Below, piece after piece: positions 1-4,953 of a DNA stretch of 5,615 nucleotides. The DNA is from Gammaproteobacteria bacterium (GTDB lineage Bacteria; Pseudomonadota; Gammaproteobacteria; Granulosicoccales; Granulosicoccaceae). The notes below the pieces were generated by a model. That model saw nothing but the letters and a program-made list of their open reading frames with translations, was not told the origin of the DNA and searched no databases. The DNA lies in assembly GCA_003511825.1 (NCBI GenBank), contig DOIU01000335.1:1-5615 (forward strand), read 5' to 3'. A program made the position numbers and the translations under genes. Position 1 is the stretch's first letter, and every line of letters starts with the position of its first letter.

Positions 1-69
1 GGCAATCGGGACCGGGGTGCGGAAGGCGAGTCCGGACAGGACGTCGGCTGGCGGATCGGGCAGATGCAC
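1..69 (-). CDS. Possible 5' fragment of a gene running off the left edge
   Basis: A GTG at 69-67 opens a minus-strand frame of 23 codons that reaches base 1 without a stop. It begins MHLPDPPADVLSGLAF, has a natural mix of hydrophobic and charged residues, and its codons mostly end in G or C, unlike the AT-richer sequence just upstream. I do not recognise the protein. No Shine-Dalgarno motif precedes the GTG. The frame also stays open upstream to about 249 with no ATG, so the start is a guess. The opposite strand is open over the same bases and stops at TGA 73-75, but that peptide is glycine-rich and lacks leucine, so I prefer the minus strand. Low confidence: 69 bases are too few to decide. 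Confidence 0.25.
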   Translation of the reverse strand, partial: MHLPDPPADVLSGLAFRTPVPIA

Positions 70-74
70 GGGTG

Positions 75-92
75 ATGGGTGTGAACACCCAT
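75..92. promoter_or_regulatory. Perfect 18-bp palindrome, possible operator
   Basis: ATGGGTGT (75-82) and ACACCCAT (85-92) are exact reverse complements separated by GA. The palindrome lies between a -10-like TTTAAT on the minus strand (96-91) and the candidate GTG start at 69, so it would cover the transcription start of a leftward gene, a usual repressor position. It could instead be a hairpin after a plus-strand frame that stops at 73-75, but no T-tract follows on either side, which argues against an intrinsic terminator. I cannot match it to a known regulator family. Confidence 0.4.
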
Positions 93-117
93 TAAACGAG
101 GAATCCAATACCGCCAA
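91..117 (-). promoter_or_regulatory. Weak promoter candidate for the leftward gene
   Basis: On the minus strand TTTAAT (96-91) matches the sigma-70 -10 consensus at five of six positions. The best -35 is TTGGCG (117-112), four of six, with a 15-bp spacer that is shorter than the usual 16-18. The predicted start of transcription, near 84, falls inside the 75-92 palindrome. The call rests on box similarity only. Confidence 0.2.
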
Positions 118-221
118 AGTTTCGCCGAGGGTTTGTTTCTGTCTCTGAAGCTTAATTTCTTGTGGCGATGACGGCCGTGACAAACACAACCAATTTTTGG
201 GGAGGTTTTGGTGGTGGGTTA

Positions 222-241
222 TTGTCCGGTATGCGGGACAA
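222..241. repeat. Short inverted repeat, 6-bp arms
   Basis: TTGTCC at 222-227 is the exact reverse complement of GGACAA at 236-241, with an 8-base loop. No T-tract follows. It could be a regulatory half-site pair or chance; nothing ties it to a gene. Confidence 0.25.
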
Positions 242-390
242 ATCTGCCGTTAAAACGCAGCATAGCAAAGTCCGCTTTCGAACTTGGATTTCGAATACGG
301 GGATGTCGATTCAAGTAATTGGTTTAAACTGTCTGCCAGTCCGAAATGAAGGTTTGCAACTACATTCGCTGTCGTTTCGTATCTTTAGCG

Positions 391-407
391 ACTTGAACCA
401 CTCAAGT
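391..407. repeat. Short inverted repeat, 6-bp arms, 5-base loop
   Basis: ACTTGA at 391-396 pairs exactly with TCAAGT at 402-407 around ACCAC. It lies about 110 bases beyond the azoR stop in azoR's direction of transcription. It is too weak alone for a terminator, and its role is unknown. Confidence 0.25.
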
Positions 408-452
408 AAGGCGCAGGACACGACCACCGGCCTCACACACCTTGAGCTGTGA

Positions 453-508
453 CCAGTTGGAAATGTAGAACCTGTTCATTTCATCAGGTTCTACTGTCCA
501 CAAACTGG
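453..508 (-). terminator. Stem-loop just downstream of azoR, putative terminator or 3' RNA structure
   Basis: GTAGAACCTG (465-474) and CAGGTTCTAC (485-494) form a perfect 10-bp stem around a 10-base loop. Outer segments CCAGT-TGG (453-460) and CCA-CAA-ACTGG (498-508) can extend it as an imperfect second stem. The structure begins 8 bases after the azoR stop codon, where a terminator or RNA 3'-end protector is expected. In the azoR direction the stem is followed only by ATTTCC, not a run of T, so a canonical Rho-independent terminator is not fully supported. The symmetry would work on either strand. Confidence 0.45.
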
Positions 509-515
509 CTAGCGG

Positions 516-1175
516 TTAGGCAAGCTCACGCGCAATGTCACGTGCCTGGGCCTGAGCTGAGGCGACCGAAGCTTTGTGACGCTCATCGGCGAATTCCTGA
601 TACTCGGCCGCAGCTTCGAACATGCGCTCTGCGCCCAGGTACTTGCGCAATGTGCTGATATGCGCGGAAAGGTGACCCGAGTCATTGCGAATTCCACCCT
701 CTTCAAAGCCGAATTCGCCAGCCGATGTCAGCAGCACCAGGGTTTTGCCGGACATGATCGGTTCCAGAGGGAAGTCGCCGCGCGCCAAATCAAACGAAAA
801 TGTCTTGTTGATCCGGATGATCTGATCAAACCAAGCCTTCAGCGCTGCGGGCATGCCGTAGTTGTACATGGGCGTCGAAATCAGCAGGATGTCGCAGCGG
901 TCGAGCTCGTCAATCAGCGTATCAGACAAGCTGACCAAAGCGCTCTGTTCCGGAGTGCGTTCCTCTTCTGGTGTAAAGACGGACGCGATCCAGTCGTTGG
1001 AAATGAAATCCGGCGGGGTCATTCCGACGTCACGCAGAATAATCTCGACGTCCGGATCAACCGTTTTCCACTCTTCCACGAAACTGTCCGCCAAAGCGCG
1101 GGAAATGGAGTTATAGGCCGCAACAGGGTTGTCGGTGCGGCGCACGCTGGCGTCAATTCTCAGGATTGTGGTCAT
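516..1175 (-). CDS. azoR: FMN-dependent NADH-azoreductase / quinone reductase (AzoR family)
   Basis: A 219-residue flavodoxin-fold cytosolic oxidoreductase. The family uses FMN and NAD(P)H for two-electron reduction of quinones and azo compounds, and protects against thiol and quinone stress. The N-terminus ILRIDASVR (about 4-12) is the phosphate-binding strand and loop. PMYNYGMPAALKAWFDQIIR (102-121) is the FMN-binding signature, equivalent to the MYNF-IP-LK-FD block of E. coli AzoR. LLTSAGEFG (148-156) is the following strand and loop. Residues 55-80 (ISNDW...TPEEERTPEQ) form an insert that I associate with alphaproteobacterial members and that makes the protein slightly longer than the usual 200. 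ATG at 1175 is preceded by AGGTG with a 5-base spacer. The 95-bp gap from the amidase and this good ribosome binding site suggest separate transcription. Family assignment is secure; the physiological substrate is not. Confidence 0.93.
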   Translation of the reverse strand: MTTILRIDASVRRTDNPVAAYNSISRALADSFVEEWKTVDPDVEIILRDVGMTPPDFISNDWIASVFTPEEERTPEQSALVSLSDTLIDELDRCDILLISTPMYNYGMPAALKAWFDQIIRINKTFSFDLARGDFPLEPIMSGKTLVLLTSAGEFGFEEGGIRNDSGHLSAHISTLRKYLGAERMFEAAAEYQEFADERHKASVASAQAQARDIARELA

Positions 1176-1270
1176 CTTGTCACCTAGTCAGTTTGCAATG
1201 AACCATTCAAAGGTGAAGCCAGGGGCGCGCAGGTACAAATGAAGAGAATTCTGAATAGAGTGAACTGACC
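1176..1270 (-). promoter_or_regulatory. Intergenic region, likely azoR promoter/leader
   Basis: This 95-bp gap separates the amidase stop (1273-1271) from the azoR ATG (1175) and ends in a good ribosome binding site (AGGTG, 1185-1181). No strong -35/-10 pair stands out. On the minus strand TTGAATG-GTT-CATTGCAA is an imperfect palindrome (1210-1193). GTCAGTT (1187-1193) and AACTGAC (1263-1269) are a 7-bp inverted pair near the two ends of the gap. Either could be a regulator site, but chance is possible. I see no hairpin plus T-tract that would end the upstream operon, so read-through into azoR cannot be excluded. Confidence 0.35.
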
Positions 1271-2542
1271 TCACCCATCTCTAATCGCTGCAAAAATCTT
1301 CTCCAGGCAAGACGCCGTCGCAAGTACATCCACGTCCCTGTTTGCGCCGCCGCTCAAGGATAGGCTGACCCCCGGCCTGCGTTCTCCGAATGGAATGGAA
1401 ATTGTTGGGGCATTGAGGAAAGCGGCTTTCATCGAGACCGACAGGATAAGCGCGTTTTCCCGTGCAAAGACCGCTTGATCGCGGGTCACAGCCTGAACAG
1501 ACGGCGGGGGTGACGGCAATGTCGGGTAAAGCAGCATCTTCCCTGCCAGTTCCCTGCCAAAATCCGGGATGAGGGCCCGCCGGAATTCCAGCAATGCCTG
1601 CAGATCTGTGCCAAGAATTGAAGCCGCCTGAGCAAGGCGACCCTGCACATTTGGGTCCAGTCTGGGCTGCTGGTCACCGACCAGACTTGGCAGAAGACGA
1701 AAGGCTTCGGCACTCACTAGCGTCCCATAGATTTGGAAGATCTCAGAGACACGGGTGAAACCTTGGATATCAACCCTTTCTAATTCGATACCGTGACCGG
1801 ATAAATGCTGCAGGGCGTGTTCGTACATAGCCTTGATTTCCGGGGTAAATCCCGCCAGGGCATCTTCCCTCAGGCACAGAATTTGATGGCAGGCGTGCCC
1901 GGTTTCTTTGCAATCCGACAAAACGCGATCCACGGCGCAAATCTGACTGACGTTCAAAGCGAGGGGGCCTGGCGTATCCAGAGAAGGCGCCAGAGGTAAA
2001 ACCCCGGCGCTTTCATAGCGACCCATAGTTGGGCGAAACCCCACCAGGCCCTGACAGGCGGCCGGAATGCGCACGGAGCCGGAGGTATCTGTGCCCAAGG
2101 CGATGTCGGCCAAGCCCAAGGCAACGGCGGACGCCGATCCGCTTGAAGACCCTCCGGGCACCATTGTGCTATCCAACGCATTCAGAGGGGTGCCGAAATG
2201 CGGATTGACCCCGAGCCCGGAGAAGGCGAACTCTGACATGTTCACATGGCCCAGAATGATCGCGCCCGCAGAGCGGAGCCTGGCCACGATCGGGGCGTCA
2301 TTGTCTGCTGGCTGAGGGGCAATGGCCAAAGACCCCGCGTGGCTTCGCAGCCCTTGCACGTCGATATTGGCCTTCACCGCAAGAAACTGGCCGTCCAACG
2401 GGCCAAGCAGCGTCCCTGCGGCCTGCCGCGCGGCGGCGGATCGGGCATCCTGCAACAGTCTGTCTGGCGCAACGCCAAGGAATACCTCGCGATGCGTGTC
2501 GAGCGACGCCCGGAAGTCGCGCGCCCGTTGAAGGATAGTCAT
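1271..2542 (-). CDS. Amidase-signature family hydrolase
   Basis: A 423-residue cytosolic amidase with the Ser-cisSer-Lys catalytic system, hydrolysing a C-N amide bond to a carboxylate and ammonia or an amine. Lys57 lies in FLAVKANID (VKDNI in most relatives). PGGSSSGSASAVA (129-141) is the glycine/serine loop with cis-Ser132, and GTDTSGSVRIPA (150-161) carries nucleophile Ser156. The usual GGSSGGS and GTDTGGSIR appear as GGSSSGS and GTDTSGSVR, and both variations leave the triad intact. QGLVGFRPTMGR (164-175) is the conserved segment after the nucleophile. It is somewhat shorter than typical 450-500-residue members and has no AtzF-like allophanate hydrolase C-terminal domain. The ATG overlaps the upstream stop as ATGA (2542-2539) without a clear ribosome binding site, so translational coupling is likely. 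By context it may cleave the ring-opened product of the two upstream hydrolases. Substrate unknown. Confidence 0.9.
   Translation of the reverse strand: MTILQRARDFRASLDTHREVFLGVAPDRLLQDARSAAARQAAGTLLGPLDGQFLAVKANIDVQGLRSHAGSLAIAPQPADNDAPIVARLRSAGAIILGHVNMSEFAFSGLGVNPHFGTPLNALDSTMVPGGSSSGSASAVALGLADIALGTDTSGSVRIPAACQGLVGFRPTMGRYESAGVLPLAPSLDTPGPLALNVSQICAVDRVLSDCKETGHACHQILCLREDALAGFTPEIKAMYEHALQHLSGHGIELERVDIQGFTRVSEIFQIYGTLVSAEAFRLLPSLVGDQQPRLDPNVQGRLAQAASILGTDLQALLEFRRALIPDFGRELAGKMLLYPTLPSPPPSVQAVTRDQAVFARENALILSVSMKAAFLNAPTISIPFGERRPGVSLSLSGGANRDVDVLATASCLEKIFAAIRDG
2539..2542 (-). other. ATGA stop/start overlap coupling two genes
   Basis: On the minus strand the four bases read ATGA: ATG (2542-2540) starts the amidase and TGA (2541-2539) ends the NodB-fold hydrolase. 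With no strong Shine-Dalgarno sequence before the amidase, re-initiation after termination is the likely mode. This ties the two enzymes to a fixed ratio. Confidence 0.85.
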
Positions 2543-3426
2543 GCCGTCAGGACCGGAGCCTGATAATAGGGCAGTTCTTCAACCCGCACGCTTTGCCGAT
2601 CTGCCTGGTATTGCATACGCACGTGCTGCGCGATCTCGCCGAGAGTGGCGAACCAGACGTCCCCCCTGTTCAAGATGGTTTCCAGCCAGTCTTCGACCTG
2701 CCGCCACCGCGCCAAACGCCCGGTCAGGAAGGGATGCCAGATGCCAATCCAGAAGCCACCTTCTGCATATTGGGCTTCGAATTCCTCCCAAAATGGGGCC
2801 AGCCCGGCGCGTGGCCCGGCGACGGGCATCATGTAGCCAATCTCCTCAAAATGGGCGAATTGCGGCCAGTCGTCGGTCCCCCAATGCGTCGGAAGTTCGA
2901 CCAGAGTCCGCCCGCCTGATCGCATGAGATAGGGCACATCATCCGCCATCAGCGAACTGTCATAGTCGAATTCATGCTTGTTCAGCAGGTCGATGACGGC
3001 TTGCGTCACATTGTAAACCGGCGCGCGATAGCCTTTTGGTACATTGCCCAGAACCCGCTTATGCGACTCCAGCGCGCGTTCGAACCAATAGGCTTGTTCG
3101 GCCGCGCTATGGTTTGTCGGGTCTTCGTGCAAATAGCCATGATGGCCGATTTCATGACCATCTTTCAGGATGGCTTGCATGGCATCTGGATAATGCTCCA
3201 CGACCCATCCAGGGGCGAAGAAGGACTGTTTCAGCCCGAGACGTCTGTAGGTCTCCAGAATCCGTGGTATGGCAACCGTCGGACCGTAGCGCCCCATGGA
3301 GATCGGATAGAGGCGATCATGCCCGTCGACCGGCTTTGCGATATGGATCAGGCTGTCCGCATCGATATCAAAGGTGATCGCACAGGCGCATCGCGCGCCG
3401 TTCGGCCAGATGATTTTCTTCTGCAT
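2539..3426 (-). CDS. NodB-fold hydrolase, polysaccharide deacetylase family (PuuE / cyclic imide hydrolase-like)
   Basis: A 295-residue single-domain enzyme with no signal peptide or membrane segment, so it should act in the cytosol. The motifs are those of the HpPgdA/PuuE branch: ITFDIDAD (17-24) with Asp20 as likely base and Asp22 as likely metal ligand, HEIGHHGYLHEDP (91-103) with metal ligands His96 and His100, KGYRAPVYN (131-139) with Arg134, and WIGIWHPFLTGR (226-237) with His231. SMGRYGP...IPRILE (43-58) is also typical of this branch. As I recall, its members include cofactor-independent allantoinase PuuE, Helicobacter HpPgdA and bacterial cyclic imide hydrolases, so a C-N ring-opening reaction fits better than cell-wall deacetylation. 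AGAGGAG sits about 7 bases before the ATG. It starts 15 bp after the amidohydrolase stop and its own stop overlaps the amidase start. Fold confidence is high; substrate is inferred. Confidence 0.88.
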   Translation of the reverse strand: MQKKIIWPNGARCACAITFDIDADSLIHIAKPVDGHDRLYPISMGRYGPTVAIPRILETYRRLGLKQSFFAPGWVVEHYPDAMQAILKDGHEIGHHGYLHEDPTNHSAAEQAYWFERALESHKRVLGNVPKGYRAPVYNVTQAVIDLLNKHEFDYDSSLMADDVPYLMRSGGRTLVELPTHWGTDDWPQFAHFEEIGYMMPVAGPRAGLAPFWEEFEAQYAEGGFWIGIWHPFLTGRLARWRQVEDWLETILNRGDVWFATLGEIAQHVRMQYQADRQSVRVEELPYYQAPVLTA

Positions 3427-3440
3427 GGGGTTGCTCCTCT
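3427..3440 (-). promoter_or_regulatory. Strong ribosome binding site of the NodB-fold hydrolase
   Basis: The 15-bp gap reads AGAGGAGCAACCCC just before the ATG at 3426. AGAGGAG matches the Shine-Dalgarno consensus closely, with a 7-base spacer. It fixes the start of the 295-residue frame and is the best ribosome binding site in the four-gene operon. Confidence 0.75.
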
Positions 3441-3441
3441 G

Positions 3442-4953
3442 TCACAATTGCGGGGCGTTCTTCGTCAGCCAATCGTCATACCAACGCTGCAATGCGGATT
3501 TGACGGCGGCATATTCACTGGTGCTCAGCCTTTGATCCGCGGCGCGCTGCATGCATTCGGTCATGTCTTGAAGAATCTTCTGTTCGTCGCAGTTTTTGGC
3601 TTCGCCGTGCGAAACGGCCAGTTGTCCGCCGGTAAAGACGCTCTGGATATCCGTGGATTTTGCCGCGCTGACCAACAGCTCGACCGGATCAATGCCGGGG
3701 GCCAACCAGGGCCCTTCAAGACGGTCCAGGCGCAGAATCACAAAGTCGGCGCGTTTGCCGACGGACAGGCTTCCGATGCTGTGATCCATGCCCATCAAAC
3801 GCGCGCCACCCATCGTGGCCATGTCGAAAACATCTCTAGCGGTCAGGCTGGGGGTCGCCGGGTCACTTGACCAATAAAGGCTTTGCGCCAGACGCATTTC
3901 GGCGAACATATCGTCATCGCCTGCCAGACTGGTCCCATCCATCCCCAGTGCGAGGTTGATGCCCAGCCGCTTCATCAATGGCGCGGGTGCAATGCCGGAC
4001 CGCAGCCGCAAATTGGAGCTGGGATTGCACACGATATGCGCGCGCGCCTCGGCCACGCACGCCAGATCCTTTTCGTCCGCCCAGACCATATGCGCCAAAG
4101 ACAAGCCGTGGGAGAGCAGGCCAGCTTTGCCCAACTCCGCGATGGCACCCTGAAAACTCGGGGCCGTAACCGACAGGTGCTGCAACCGAGACTCTTCGGC
4201 ATGGGTGTGAATGCGCTGGCCGCTTTCGCGAACCTCCCTGGCGATGTCGCGCAGGATCTCTTGGCCCGTCCAATGCGGTGATGTGGGGCCAAACCACACA
4301 TCAGCGCCTTCCGACGCCGCGTATTCGCCATGCATCCGGGACAGCAGCCGCACAAAGCTCTGCGGATCAATACGTGGGCGCGCAACGTGCTGACGCTTCA
4401 GTTTGCTTCGCAGACCCTCGGGCAAGGTGGTCAGAAACGACTGGCTTTGCCCGTCTGGATGCACAAGCTGGTTGTGCCATCTTTCGCCCGGCGCGATGGC
4501 ACAGGACAGGCCAAGCCCATCATATACGGCGATTTTGTCCCTTATCTTCGCTTCGGCAATGGCCGCTGTCTGACCCGCGGTGCAGGCATCCACAACAGCC
4601 GTTACCCCATTCTTTGCCAAGCGCATTGCCGCGTATTCGGTGGCGAGGCGCGGCGCAACGTCGGCTGCGCCAGCGGAGGCGAAAATCCAAGGCTCCAACA
4701 GGTCATCCCGTATCCCTTGGTTGATCAGGTTCACCCCATAGCTGTGGTGATGCGCATTCACAAACCCGGGCAGGATCGCCGTGTCTGTGTCCGAGTGCAC
4801 CCTTGCGCTGGGATAACGTGACTTCAATTCGGCCAGAGGCGCCAAGCCACCTATTCTGCCGTCCAGAACATAAAGCGCGTAGTCGTTGTGACTGTGAAAG
4901 GCGTCTTCGATGATCCAGCGGGCGGAAAATATGTCGCCGCCATCAGCCGTCAT
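3442..4953 (-). CDS. Metal-dependent amidohydrolase (TRZ/ATZ/cytosine-deaminase type)
   Basis: A cytosolic amidohydrolase-superfamily enzyme of about 503 residues. Relatives use one Zn or Fe to deaminate or dechlorinate N-heterocycles such as guanine, adenosine derivatives, 8-oxoguanine and s-triazines. Counting from the TTG at 4962 (506 residues), all active-site elements are present: LPGFVNAHHHSYG (64-76) with His71/His73, HTHAEES (252-258) with His254 and catalytic Glu257, LAHMVW (289-294) with His291, and LGMDGTSLAGDDDMFAEMR (339-357) with Asp342. NPSSNLRLRSGIAP (313-326) and the C-terminal VGKRADFVIL (401-410) are family hallmarks. A tail of some 60 residues follows, making it longer than the usual 440-470. 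I choose ATG 4953 over TTG 4962: it overlaps the upstream gene by only 11 bp and has GGA about 11 bases ahead. The ring substrate cannot be assigned. Confidence 0.9.
   Translation of the reverse strand: MTADGGDIFSARWIIEDAFHSHNDYALYVLDGRIGGLAPLAELKSRYPSARVHSDTDTAILPGFVNAHHHSYGVNLINQGIRDDLLEPWIFASAGAADVAPRLATEYAAMRLAKNGVTAVVDACTAGQTAAIAEAKIRDKIAVYDGLGLSCAIAPGERWHNQLVHPDGQSQSFLTTLPEGLRSKLKRQHVARPRIDPQSFVRLLSRMHGEYAASEGADVWFGPTSPHWTGQEILRDIAREVRESGQRIHTHAEESRLQHLSVTAPSFQGAIAELGKAGLLSHGLSLAHMVWADEKDLACVAEARAHIVCNPSSNLRLRSGIAPAPLMKRLGINLALGMDGTSLAGDDDMFAEMRLAQSLYWSSDPATPSLTARDVFDMATMGGARLMGMDHSIGSLSVGKRADFVILRLDRLEGPWLAPGIDPVELLVSAAKSTDIQSVFTGGQLAVSHGEAKNCDEQKILQDMTECMQRAADQRLSTSEYAAVKSALQRWYDDWLTKNAPQL

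Larger units (their letters stand above)
93..452. other. Intergenic stretch without a convincing gene
   Basis: This stretch is visibly richer in A and T than the flanking coding DNA. It contains a GTG-initiated open frame on the plus strand (162-452), but that translation has no recognisable motif, no clear ribosome binding site and a composition unlike the real genes here. Two short hairpins are visible: TTGTCC/GGACAA (222-227 with 236-241) and ACTTGA/TCAAGT (391-396 with 402-407). No tRNA, rRNA, insertion-sequence end or riboswitch is recognised. A small RNA or an upstream control region for the leftward gene is possible but not shown. Confidence 0.5.

Noticed and set aside
1..75. Plus-strand frame open from base 1 to TGA at 73-75, possible 3' end of a rightward gene followed by the 75-92 hairpin as terminator
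   Set aside because: The 24-residue peptide has eight glycines and no leucine, and no T-tract follows the hairpin. The opposite strand gives a more natural peptide. Not fully excluded.
162..452. Plus-strand open frame of 96 codons starting at GTG
   Set aside because: No recognisable motif, no clear ribosome binding site, unnatural composition, and it lies in AT-richer non-coding-looking DNA.
576..1187. Long plus-strand open frame opposite azoR
   Set aside because: It is antisense to a gene with clear family motifs, and its translation has no domain-like pattern; it is a by-product of high GC codon use.
1271..2542. Allophanate hydrolase (AtzF) or GatA identity for the amidase
   Set aside because: The allophanate-hydrolase C-terminal domain is absent, the protein is compact, and no gatB/gatC neighbour is present; the amidase signature alone cannot give a substrate.
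2974..3870. 298-codon plus-strand open frame spanning parts of two minus-strand genes
   Set aside because: It is long only because of codon bias; both genes on the other strand have intact catalytic motifs and normal gene spacing.
3975..4724. Overlapping open frames on both strands within the amidohydrolase
   Set aside because: Arginine, proline and cysteine-rich translations typical of out-of-frame reading of a GC-rich gene.
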